DNA of 64,000 nucleotides from Salinibius halmophilus (GTDB taxonomy: Bacteria > Pseudomonadota > Gammaproteobacteria > Pseudomonadales > Natronospirillaceae). The DNA lies in assembly GCF_003577475.1 (NCBI RefSeq), contig NZ_QPEP01000009.1, positions 124,001 through 188,000 of the forward strand, in the 5' to 3' direction. A model generated the notes under the pieces. The model did not search any database and had not been told where the DNA came from. It was given only the letters and a program-made list of their open reading frames with translations. Shown here piece by piece: positions 16,802 to 23,905 of this stretch (within the stretch, counting starts at the first letter, position 1; each line of letters starts with the position of its first letter). A program made the translations under genes and the position numbers.

Positions 16802-17074
16802 ATGCCACGCCAAAAAATTCCTCGCCGTATCTGCTCAATCCCAAAATGCTCGTATTTCAAACCGAACGGTATTCCAATGCCAGAGCTTGAGGTTATAGCG
16901 TTGGCTGATGATGAACGCGAAGCCATGTGTCTAGTAGATAATCAAGGGTTACAACAAATTCAAGCTGCCGATGCCATGGGCGTGTCTCGGCAAACGCTTG
17001 CCAACTTACTTAAATCGGGCCGCAAAAAAGTGACCGATGCTCTGCTCAACGGCAAGGCACTTAAGATGAAGTGA
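16802..17074 (+). CDS. UPF0251 (DUF134) family putative DNA-binding protein
   Basis: The 90-residue protein starts MPRQKIPRRICSIPKCSYFKPNGI, the N-terminal signature of UPF0251, with two Cys that could bind metal, and continues with DDEREAMCLVDNQGL and a helix-turn-helix (QIQAADAMGVSRQTLANLLKSGRKKVTDAL). Family members are small predicted regulators with no agreed target; some relatives are coupled to dinitrogenase iron-molybdenum cofactor-type proteins. ATG 16802 is preferred over the overlapping GTG at 16799. It follows clpB by 50 bp across a hairpin. Confidence 0.8.
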   Translation: MPRQKIPRRICSIPKCSYFKPNGIPMPELEVIALADDEREAMCLVDNQGLQQIQAADAMGVSRQTLANLLKSGRKKVTDALLNGKALKMK

Positions 17075-17172
17075 GTCATATCAGTAACTTTAATATGGCA
17101 TATGCTATAAATGGTCACCCAAAAATGAAACTTTCGGCACGCAAGGTGCCTGGTTAACTAAGGTGACTCGTT

Positions 17173-17244
17173 ATGAATAAAGGGCATCAATCAAAGCACA
17201 GATGCCAAAAATCTTGTGCTGGGCAATGTCCACATGACAACTGA
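17173..17244 (+). CDS. Possible 23-residue Cys-rich leader peptide before the thioesterase
   Basis: An ATG at 17173 with a strong AAGGTGA seven bases upstream opens a 23-codon frame, with Cys-rich core CQKSCAGQCPH, ending TGA at 17242-17244. The thioesterase ATG (17234) lies inside its last codons in another frame and itself has a poor ribosome site, so translation may be coupled. It may equally be chance. Confidence 0.3.
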   Translation: MNKGHQSKHRCQKSCAGQCPHDN

Positions 17245-17599
17245 GTTTGTTGGTCTGGCGCAACTACCTGTCAAATACCGAGTGACTGAACAAGGCATAA
17301 TTGGTCGATGCCAGTTAAACGCCAACTGGCAGGGGTATCAGGGCCTACTGCATGGTGGCATTGCTGCTACGTTGATCGATGACGCCATGGTCAACTGTTT
17401 GCTGGCGCACCGGATCCAGGCAATGACGGCAAGCTTAACGCTAAGATACCTACACCCAGTTCCCGTTACTCAGCCAATGGAAGTGGTGGTACAGATCACT
17501 GAGCAAAAGCGGCGGTTGCACTGCCTGCAAGCTAACTTACACGTTGCCGGGCGCGTGAGTGTTATGGCAAATAGCAAGTTTATGGCGACTGCTAACTAG
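17234..17599 (+). CDS. PaaI-type hotdog-fold thioesterase
   Basis: The 121-residue product has the hotdog signature NANWQGYQGLLHGGIAATLIDDAM, with the HGG helix start and the acidic residue used by PaaI/YbgC-type acyl-CoA thioesterases, and the strand TASLTLRYLHPVPV. These enzymes cleave acyl-CoA or acyl-ACP in the cytoplasm; the substrate is unknown here. A GTG start at 17216 would add six residues. No metabolic neighbour points to a pathway. A convergent lipoprotein gene ends 16 bp later. Confidence 0.75.
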   Translation: MTTEFVGLAQLPVKYRVTEQGIIGRCQLNANWQGYQGLLHGGIAATLIDDAMVNCLLAHRIQAMTASLTLRYLHPVPVTQPMEVVVQITEQKRRLHCLQANLHVAGRVSVMANSKFMATAN

Positions 17600-17615
17600 C
17601 TGTGCTTGCCGTTTA

Positions 17616-18434
17616 TCAATCAAACTCGGGCTCGGGTGGGAATAATAAATCACGCTGAGCCATCAGCGCGTCACAGTCGGTGAGGTTAGGTGGTATGCGC
17701 ACCAACAATAACGGATTTAAGCCCCAGTCTAATACTTGTGCGGGGTTCGCTGGGCGATCGAACAATCGGCTACTCGCACCAATCACTAACTGCTCAGACT
17801 GATCACGCACATAGCCCTCTAGCCGATATCGATTGGTTAAGGCAATTTCATTGGCAAAGCGCTCACGGCGGGCAATGTATAGCTCACCCTTATAAAACCC
17901 ACCGACCAATAGCTCAACGGTCACACCAGGGTTGCCATCATTGTCGGCATCAATAAATTGATACTGACTAGGGTCTTGCACTAAGGGTTTATTTGGATCA
18001 GCTGCCACACCAAGCAAGGTTGGCGTCTCAGCCCGGCTTAGCCACCAAGTATTGTCGCGTTTGCTGACGGTTAACTCATGATCGGGCGGCACAATAGCGC
18101 GTGTGGCTGCATCGCTGAAGTAAGACTCAACCGAGTTATAGTTGATTTTGTGTGAGGCACTGCAAAAGCGGTCGCGCTGCATGAGCGTGTCGCCGTCTAA
18201 GTAGATAGTAGTAAAGCCATATGAAATGACAAAAGTGCGCATGCTGTCGTCTTCATAAGCCACTACATCGTAATGCCCATAGTGGCCAACCGCAGCTGCT
18301 TTGGCTTCACTTTTGCTCAATTGGCTAAAGTCTTCTGCTGTACTTGCAGCGTACAGGGGAGATTGAGGCCAAGGCATAGGTGTGGCACAACCCGCTAGGG
18401 TTAGCGTGGCTAATATAGTAAACAGACATCTCAT
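17616..18434 (-). CDS. Uncharacterised lipoprotein, last gene of a TetR-controlled operon
   Basis: The 272-residue protein begins with a lipoprotein signal (MRCLFTILATLTLAGC, Cys16). The mature part is soluble and rich in Asp, Tyr and Arg; FIDADNDGNPGVTVEL resembles a calcium-binding EF-hand-like DxDxDG loop. The C-terminus is Pro/Glu-rich (LLFPPEPEFD). No family is recognised. It overlaps the tetR stop by 4 bp (ATGA), so the two are translated together, downstream of a polytopic membrane protein. A role in an envelope process controlled by the TetR protein is the most that can be inferred. Confidence 0.75.
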   Translation of the reverse strand: MRCLFTILATLTLAGCATPMPWPQSPLYAASTAEDFSQLSKSEAKAAAVGHYGHYDVVAYEDDSMRTFVISYGFTTIYLDGDTLMQRDRFCSASHKINYNSVESYFSDAATRAIVPPDHELTVSKRDNTWWLSRAETPTLLGVAADPNKPLVQDPSQYQFIDADNDGNPGVTVELLVGGFYKGELYIARRERFANEIALTNRYRLEGYVRDQSEQLVIGASSRLFDRPANPAQVLDWGLNPLLLVRIPPNLTDCDALMAQRDLLFPPEPEFD

Positions 18435-19060
18435 TGTTGATAGTGCTCAATTAACTGGTCGAATATCGGTTGACCTGACGCTGTGCAATACGGTTGTAAC
18501 AAGGCTATTAGATGCACAATACCGGCACAAACTTGCTGTTTATTGAGCGCTTGCTGGCTGTTGATTTGGCTAAACCCTACCCAAAAGCCGGTTACTAGGC
18601 GCATTAAATCAACAAGTATTGGGATCTGTTGGGCTTGAATGCAGATAATGTTGTGATCGCTAAGCCAGCGCACTGCGGCTTCGGCGCGCGCCTGAAGAAA
18701 TTGATGTGCCGCCAAATATTGCGCCTGCAGTTCACTGTCTCGTGCTAATAACGCCGGCATGTTGGCGTGTAAAAATCGATAGCGCCAAATACTGTCGAAG
18801 ATTTCTTCGCAATACTGGGCTAAAAAGTCGCTGTTGCTTTGCTCAGAATCTGGCTGGCGTATGGTGCTTTCAATGTGGTCGATATAGCGCTGAAAGATTG
18901 CCCGGATAATTTCTTCTTTGTTGCGAAAGTGGTAGTACAGCACACCCGTGCTAATGCCTAGTGATTTGGCGATATGGTTGGTGGTGACATCCCTGTCACC
19001 TTGTTCGTTAAACAGCGCTAAGGCTGATGTAATAATGCGAGCTTTGGTATCTTTGGCCAC
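18431..19060 (-). CDS. TetR-family transcriptional repressor
   Basis: The 209-residue protein has a standard TetR DNA-binding domain: ARIITSALALFNEQGDRDVTTNHIAKSLGISTGVLYYHFRNKEEII in sections, with the YYHFRNKE signature. The C-terminal half is an all-helical ligand and dimer domain with several Cys and Trp residues. It is the middle gene of an operon: 3 bp after the membrane protein and overlapping the lipoprotein gene by 4 bp. A perfect 20-bp palindrome at 19994-20013, just upstream of the operon, is a convincing autoregulatory operator. The ligand is unknown. Confidence 0.92.
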   Translation of the reverse strand: MAKDTKARIITSALALFNEQGDRDVTTNHIAKSLGISTGVLYYHFRNKEEIIRAIFQRYIDHIESTIRQPDSEQSNSDFLAQYCEEIFDSIWRYRFLHANMPALLARDSELQAQYLAAHQFLQARAEAAVRWLSDHNIICIQAQQIPILVDLMRLVTGFWVGFSQINSQQALNKQQVCAGIVHLIALLQPYCTASGQPIFDQLIEHYQQ

Positions 19061-19063
19061 GGT

Positions 19064-19957
19064 TTATGCTGTGCTGCGAATGGTCTGTGGTGGATAGTCT
19101 CGCACACTTGGTGGTGGGGTTTCACCAAAAGGTGGCTCCTGAGTTGGGCTATTACGTTTGCGCCAGAAGTACCAGACTAAGAAAGGTACGTGTAGCACTA
19201 GGTTAATTAAGCCCCATACCCACAGCACTTGGGCGTTCATCCAGCTGCTTGAATCCATTAATGGCACAAAGACTTCACTAACCGAGCGAACCAAAATATG
19301 GAAGGCCAGCGTGTATACCCGGGCGATAATGTATAACTCTGGGCGGCGCTTAAGAATTGGGTAGAGCTCAGCGGCAATCAGAATGCACATCGAAGCAGCA
19401 AAGTATGGGCCGGCTTCGCCATAAACAAACGCCATATTCCACGTGGTATACAGGAAGTTCCATGCCGCGGTGGAGTAGAACAGCAGGTCGTTAGGGGCTT
19501 CTTTGCCAATCACCCAATAAACCCGTTCGCCATTTTTGTAGCGTGGGAATGGAATGGTAATGCAAAGGATTACACCACAAATGGCATTAAAGTAATTGGC
19601 AGTGGCGAAGTCTTTCAGGGTCGCCTCGGCAATATTTAAGAACAAAATGCCGTAGAGGAACATCAATACCCAGTCACCACGAAAGAACGCCAAAAACTTG
19701 TGGGGATTGTCTTTATACAACCAAGCAATGCGGGCAAACCCCACAACGAGCGCGGTAGGCAGCAGCACACTTAACGTTTTTGCCCAGCGGAACCAACCAT
19801 CTAAATACTCAAACCAAAACGGGAAGCTAAGCAGCGAGAGCAGCCAAAACACCAAAGCGAACCATGGCTTTTTGCGCATCACTTCAACCAAAGCCAGAAG
19901 CAGCACAATGTAGCCACCCATGCTTAGAACATATTGCCAGATAGGGATATCGTTCAT
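19064..19957 (-). CDS. Polytopic membrane protein (DUF5692-like)
   Basis: The 297-residue protein has about eight hydrophobic segments and a Pro-rich cytoplasmic-type tail (PPFGETPPPSVRDYPPQ). Features such as WFRWAKTLSVLLPTALVVGFAR, FLYGILFLNIAEATLKDF and APNDLLFYSTAAWNFLYTTWNMAFVYG match my memory of DUF5692, an uncharacterised membrane family. Tryptophan and aromatic content is high. GAGGAG precedes ATG 19957; a start five codons earlier has no such site. It is first in the operon and directly behind the palindromic operator. Function is unknown; with a TetR regulator and a lipoprotein, envelope stress or a transport role is conceivable. Confidence 0.7.
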   Translation of the reverse strand: MNDIPIWQYVLSMGGYIVLLLALVEVMRKKPWFALVFWLLSLLSFPFWFEYLDGWFRWAKTLSVLLPTALVVGFARIAWLYKDNPHKFLAFFRGDWVLMFLYGILFLNIAEATLKDFATANYFNAICGVILCITIPFPRYKNGERVYWVIGKEAPNDLLFYSTAAWNFLYTTWNMAFVYGEAGPYFAASMCILIAAELYPILKRRPELYIIARVYTLAFHILVRSVSEVFVPLMDSSSWMNAQVLWVWGLINLVLHVPFLVWYFWRKRNSPTQEPPFGETPPPSVRDYPPQTIRSTA

Positions 19958-19993
19958 ACGCCAACTCCTCAACTGCCCACTGCAGTTTTATGT

Positions 19994-20013
19994 TTTAGAG
20001 TAATTACTCTAAA
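19994..20013. promoter_or_regulatory. Perfect 20-bp palindrome, likely TetR operator
   Basis: TTTAGAGTAA and TTACTCTAAA abut as a perfect inverted repeat with no spacer, 36 bp upstream of the first gene of the membrane protein-tetR-lipoprotein operon. Length, symmetry and place are those of TetR-family operators. Confidence 0.75.
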
Positions 20014-20073
20014 TTTGGCGTAATGGTTAAGTATTGATCAGGGTCACTAACTTGAACTATGTAAGAAAATTAC

Positions 20074-20340
20074 TTATCCACGTTTATACTGGGTAGGGCA
20101 ATATGCCCGCGAGATGTCAGGTGAGCGCAGGGCTTTGTGCTTGGTTGTTCGCCCTGTCATGCGCTTGCGCCACATTTTAAAACTACTTGCTTTCATTTCT
20201 TGCCGCATCAACTTGATGGTTTGATCTTCGGTTAAACCATATAAATCATAAATGGCATCAAAGGGTGTTCTATCTTCCCAGGCCATTTCTATAATGCGCG
20301 ACACATCCGCCGTCGAAAAATTAGGTAACTTGTTTGCCAT
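20074..20340 (-). CDS. TIGR03643-type small conserved protein
   Basis: The 88-residue product contains DVSRIIEMAWEDRTPFDAIYDLYGLTEDQTIKLMRQEMKASSFKMWRKRMTGRTTKH in consecutive sections, the pattern I recall for the TIGR03643 family, a helix-turn-helix-like basic protein of unknown function that often lies near photolyase or short-chain dehydrogenase genes; none is here. The frame is open 33 codons further upstream, but ATG 20340 has GGAG and matches family length. The tail has one Cys and is basic. It is probably a stand-alone gene, with the cvfB-like gene divergent 297 bp away; that gap shows nothing beyond ordinary promoter-like sequence. Confidence 0.7.
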   Translation of the reverse strand: MANKLPNFSTADVSRIIEMAWEDRTPFDAIYDLYGLTEDQTIKLMRQEMKASSFKMWRKRMTGRTTKHKALRSPDISRAYCPTQYKRG

Positions 20341-20637
20341 ATCAAAACTCCATTGTTGGGCTGCGCGATTAACTAAAGAGCTTTGGCGAACACGGTACTC
20401 GCTATTCGACACGCCGCAAGTACATCCATGTAGGCTCACTCTCTAAACAAAAAGGCGCTCCCTGCGGGTGACGGTCTCATATCAAGCACCGTGAACACCA
20501 AGCTTGTTGCTTAGTTTAAACGCGCTTTATAGCTGGCAAACAATACGCACGGTTGGCTGCAACAGATGGTCCCCCAGACACAGCTATTTAGCCGAGTATC
20601 TGTTAAACTATGGCAAAGCTAAAATTGAGTAAGATGC

Positions 20638-21465
20638 ATGATTGAAGTTGGCAAAGTGGCCCAGTTACAGGTCGCCAGTTTTAACGATCACGGTGCCATG
20701 GTGGCAGCCGGTAAGTTTGGTGAGTTATTTGTTCCAGCCAAAGAGTGCCCGAAGGGTACACAAGCGGGTGATTGGATCGAAGTATTTCTCTTTCGCGATC
20801 AACGCGGAGACGTCGTGGCCTCGGGGCAAATTCCTTATGCGCAAGCAGGAGAGTTTGCTTGTTTAACGGTGAAAACGGTTAATAACATCGGTGCGTTTTT
20901 GGATAACGGCATGGCGAAAGAGTTACTGTTACCCTTTGCCGAGCAGAAGCGACCAGTGGAACCAGGGCAAAACGTTGTGGTGTTTGTCACCATCGAGCAA
21001 CAAAAAGGCCGTTTGGTTGCCTCGACTCGGTTAAATAAGTTCCTCATTGAGCCGGAAGGCTTGCGCCCGCACCAGAAAGTGAAGCTGCTGATCGAAGCGC
21101 GTACCGATATTGGTTACAAAGCCATCATTAACGATCAAAGCTTTGGCATGGTGTTGTTTGACGAGGCTGAAGGTCACCAGCTGCATATTGGTAAAAAGCT
21201 GGATGGTTGGGTAAAACGGGTGCGCGACAGTGGCAAAGTAGATTTAAGCCTAACCAAGCTTGGTTTTGCCCGCAGCAAAGACATCAGTGAAATGATCATG
21301 GACCTAATTGAGATTGAGGGCGTGGTTGAGTTGGGCGATAAAAGCGACCCCGAAGACATTAAAGCTGAGTTTGGCTGTAGCAAAAAAGCGTTCAAAAGTG
21401 CCGTTGGCCATTTGCTTAAGGCCGGTAAAATTAAAGCTGAGCCAACACGATTGCTTAAGGCTTAA
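20638..21465 (+). CDS. cvfB: CvfB-like S1-domain RNA-binding protein
   Basis: The 275-residue protein matches the CvfB/YitL layout: tandem S1-type beta-barrels (about 1-65, 66-130 and 140-210) and a C-terminal winged helix (DIKAEFGCSKKAFKSAVGHLLKAGKIK). The first barrel shows IEVGKVAQLQVASFNDHGAMV and the second EFACLTVKTVNNIGAFLDNG. CvfB proteins bind RNA and in Staphylococcus influence virulence gene expression; in gammaproteobacteria the role is not defined. It is a single gene, closed by a strong terminator at 21537-21573. Confidence 0.85.
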   Translation: MIEVGKVAQLQVASFNDHGAMVAAGKFGELFVPAKECPKGTQAGDWIEVFLFRDQRGDVVASGQIPYAQAGEFACLTVKTVNNIGAFLDNGMAKELLLPFAEQKRPVEPGQNVVVFVTIEQQKGRLVASTRLNKFLIEPEGLRPHQKVKLLIEARTDIGYKAIINDQSFGMVLFDEAEGHQLHIGKKLDGWVKRVRDSGKVDLSLTKLGFARSKDISEMIMDLIEIEGVVELGDKSDPEDIKAEFGCSKKAFKSAVGHLLKAGKIKAEPTRLLKA

Positions 21466-21536
21466 TTTAGGCGCTCAAGGCATGGCGACTTCGTAAGCGC
21501 TATTAAGGCACTTTAGAGTGCTTTGTAATAATTAGT

Positions 21537-21573
21537 AAAAACCGGGTTTTTATGAATAAAAATCCGGTTTTTT
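21537..21573 (+). terminator. Long-stem terminator after the cvfB-like gene
   Basis: AAAAACCGG (21537-21545) and CCGGTTTTT (21564-21572) form the outer stem; TTTTTAT/ATAAAAA continue it inside, giving a stem of about 17 pairs with one G-T pair. A T-run ends it. It is symmetric enough to act both ways. Confidence 0.85.
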
Positions 21574-21604
21574 GCTATAAATAAGAATAAAAATTGGTGG
21601 CTTT

Positions 21605-22477
21605 ATGGATTGGCAAACAATCAATTTTGACTGGAATAGGGCACGGGCATTCTGGGTTGTGGCCAAAGAAGGGTCATTGTCGGGTGCTGCCCGGGCGATT
21701 GCCACAACACAGCCAACCATTGGTCGCCAAATTAGTGCCCTAGAGCAGCAGTTGAAAGTTACCTTGTTCGACCGAGTTGGCAATCAGCTAAGGCTGACGG
21801 ACAGTGGTGCGGCATTGTTAGAGCAAGTAGAGCAAATGGGGCAGGCTGCCACACAGTTTTCCTTGGTGGCACATGGTCAAGAGCAAGCCATTGAAGGCGA
21901 AGTCACCATTGCGGTCACTGAGTTAGATGGCCGGTTTCTATTGCCCAAGATCGTGCAGGCGGTGCGAGCCAAAGCGCCGGGCATTCGCCTTTGTGTGCGA
22001 GTGTCTAACGAGGTGAGTGATTTAAAACAGCGCGATGCCGATATGGCCATCCGCTATCAGCGCCCCTCGCAACCAGATTTAATTATCCGTCAATTGCATC
22101 AAGAGCGTGTGTGGCTGTATGGCACGCATGAGTTGTGCGCCAAGCATGCAAACAGTCTCAGTCAGGTGCCCATTATTGGGTTTGAAGACTATCGTCGCCA
22201 AATCGCTTTTTTAAACCAGATTGGTTGGCAGCTTAGTGAATCGGATGTAGTGGTGACCTGTGACAGCCAAACCAGTCAGATTGAAATGTTGCGCCAAGGT
22301 ATTGGCTTTGCCTTTTTACCAGAGCCTATCGCTGGCAGGTTCCCAGAGCTTACGCCAGTGGCAAACCAGCAGCCCATTGATCTGACTGCTTGGTTGGTTT
22401 GCCAGCGGGAACTGCACACTAGCCGACGTATGCGGCTAGTGTTCGACACCATTGTCGAGCAGCTCACTGGCGAGTAA
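21605..22477 (+). CDS. LysR-family transcriptional regulator
   Basis: The 290-residue protein has an N-terminal LysR helix-turn-helix (FWVVAKEGSLSGAARAIATTQPTIGRQISALEQQLKVTLFDR in sections) and a periplasmic-binding-type effector domain. It runs convergently into the cytochrome c gene, with the last 14 bp of both overlapping. LysR regulators usually control divergent genes; no divergent gene exists here, as a terminator and the cvfB-like gene lie upstream. A link to the redox operon is possible only by proximity. Confidence 0.9.
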   Translation: MDWQTINFDWNRARAFWVVAKEGSLSGAARAIATTQPTIGRQISALEQQLKVTLFDRVGNQLRLTDSGAALLEQVEQMGQAATQFSLVAHGQEQAIEGEVTIAVTELDGRFLLPKIVQAVRAKAPGIRLCVRVSNEVSDLKQRDADMAIRYQRPSQPDLIIRQLHQERVWLYGTHELCAKHANSLSQVPIIGFEDYRRQIAFLNQIGWQLSESDVVVTCDSQTSQIEMLRQGIGFAFLPEPIAGRFPELTPVANQQPIDLTAWLVCQRELHTSRRMRLVFDTIVEQLTGE

Positions 22478-23039
22478 TCGCCAATACTTCCTCACCATGG
22501 GTGATCGTCAGTTCAGCGATACCAGGGGCGATGTCCATGGCAACGTTTGCTCGCGGGGCAACCGTGTATGGCTCATCGTTAATGGTGATATGGGCGCTGT
22601 CGCTGCCACCATTGTGTACAACGAGCTGGCCATAAACATTTAGCAGTAGTGTCTCGTCTGTCTCATGGCTGATGCCGTTGCGATCTAGTGTTACCTTAAT
22701 TAGCTGGCGCTCAGCAAGTTGGCTAAGGTAGCGATCAATGGCGTCATACTTGTCGTCATCCATCGCACGCGCCAACCCTTGCATCACTGGAATACTTTCA
22801 AAAGCGTGTTGTAAGCGCTCAAGGCTTGAATGGCGAATATTATTGCCGACACTTTCGCCGCCATCACCGTACTCGCCATGGCAAACAGCACAGCCCATGC
22901 CACCAACCATTTGATAAACCGCTTTATCCGCTTGGTTAATGGGTGTGGGAGGTGTGGTTGAATAATTAGGTTGCAGTGGTTCGTGGGCCAACACTGCCAA
23001 GGCACCAACCAATAAGCCGGCACAAATAATTGCTCTCAT
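22464..23039 (-). CDS. Periplasmic cytochrome c with a cupredoxin-like C-terminal domain
   Basis: The 191-residue protein has a signal peptide (MRAIICAGLLVGALAVLAHE), a class I cytochrome c domain with haem motif CAVCH at about 50-54 and a likely axial Met in IPVM, and a C-terminal beta-rich domain (about 110-191; LLLNVYGQLVVHNGGSDSAHITINDEPYTV ... MDIAPG). The latter reads like a small cupredoxin or Ig fold, but the Cys-His-Met copper set is missing. The domain pairing is not one I recognise. It is the last of four co-oriented genes beginning with a cytochrome b/haem protein, so it probably passes electrons to or from that protein in the periplasm. The stop lies inside the convergent lysR gene. 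Confidence 0.8.
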   Translation of the reverse strand: MRAIICAGLLVGALAVLAHEPLQPNYSTTPPTPINQADKAVYQMVGGMGCAVCHGEYGDGGESVGNNIRHSSLERLQHAFESIPVMQGLARAMDDDKYDAIDRYLSQLAERQLIKVTLDRNGISHETDETLLLNVYGQLVVHNGGSDSAHITINDEPYTVAPRANVAMDIAPGIAELTITHGEEVLAITRQ

Positions 23040-23075
23040 AATGATTCTCCAAAAAAATAGACAAGTTTAGGTTGC

Positions 23076-23315
23076 TTAAACTTGTGGTTTTGGAGGCCGT
23101 TGTGGTGGCTTGGCATCAAGGCGGATAGGCGAGGGCGCACTGGTTGCAACGACCGTTGCGACAAGTGGGCGTTGGCTAATAACTGGTGCTACCGCCGTGA
23201 GCATGGCACAGCAAGGCTCATGCAATTGTACCTGGGGTACATCACAATGATGGTCGCTACAGCTTGGTGGCGTTAGCCATGCGAACAGCAAGGTAAACAA
23301 AATTAGCCATTTCAT
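23076..23315 (-). CDS. Small exported Cys/His-rich protein
   Basis: The 79-residue protein has a hydrophobic signal-type start (MKWLILFTLLFAWLTPPSC) and then a cluster CSDHHC ... LHEPCC within about 18 residues, and a Pro/basic tail (PPQRPPKPQV). The four Cys and three His could hold a metal ion. No classical CxxCH haem site is present. It lies between the DUF1566 gene and the cytochrome c gene (36 bp before the latter), in the same orientation. It may be a metallochaperone or assembly factor for the redox proteins; the family is not recognised, though DUF2946-type small proteins look similar. Confidence 0.6.
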   Translation of the reverse strand: MKWLILFTLLFAWLTPPSCSDHHCDVPQVQLHEPCCAMLTAVAPVISQRPLVATVVATSAPSPIRLDAKPPQRPPKPQV

Positions 23316-23359
23316 AGCGCTAGTCTAGCGAGTGTAGGCTTTACCCTCGCTGACACACG

Positions 23360-23905
23360 TCACTCCTGGGCGCTGCTGACTAATCGCAACCAAGCTGGGC
23401 GATTACTGCCAAGTGGATACACTTGTCCATCTTTAAAGTTCACCACCAGTGGCTCCCTCTGTGCCATGGTTTGGGTCCAGTACGGGCCTTGCACGGTGCG
23501 CGGAAACAGGTAACTGTTGATTAGCGGGCCCCCAGGCGTGGTGGCATCATCTAATAGCCCTGTTAACTCAGCAACCGTTGGCAAGCGCCAGTTACTGCGC
23601 CCACAGCGATTAGTGGTGTTTAGGTGGTCGATTAAATCCTGCGTATCACAGCCAATAAACTGGTTTACATTCTGGCAGCTGCCGCGGTTGGCTGTGCCAC
23701 GCTCTTGTTGATACCAGCTATAGGTATTTTTGTAGTGTAGGTAATCATCGGTTAAGCCTTTTACCTCCCACAATAAGTCACCTTGTGCCACGCAGCTCCA
23801 TGGGCCACTGCGGGCTGGAACTGCCTGCCCAGAGCCGTCTATTTTTTGCCAAGCTTGCGCCGAGTTGATGAATAAAATAAGCGAAAGTAATACGATCAGC
23901 TTCAT
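23360..23905 (-). CDS. Exported DUF1566 (Lcl-type) domain protein
   Basis: The 181-residue protein has a signal peptide (MKLIVLLSLILFINSAQA) and a single DUF1566 domain, recognised by LLWEVKG near the start, RCGRSNWRLPTVAELTGLLD in the centre and PYWTQT near the end. In Legionella a domain of this kind is found in the Lcl adhesin; it is a C-type-lectin-like fold with paired Cys (five Cys in the mature protein here). Its start overlaps the stop of the cytochrome b/haem gene by 4 bp, so the two are tightly coupled and probably work together in the periplasm. Confidence 0.8.
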   Translation of the reverse strand: MKLIVLLSLILFINSAQAWQKIDGSGQAVPARSGPWSCVAQGDLLWEVKGLTDDYLHYKNTYSWYQQERGTANRGSCQNVNQFIGCDTQDLIDHLNTTNRCGRSNWRLPTVAELTGLLDDATTPGGPLINSYLFPRTVQGPYWTQTMAQREPLVVNFKDGQVYPLGSNRPAWLRLVSSAQE

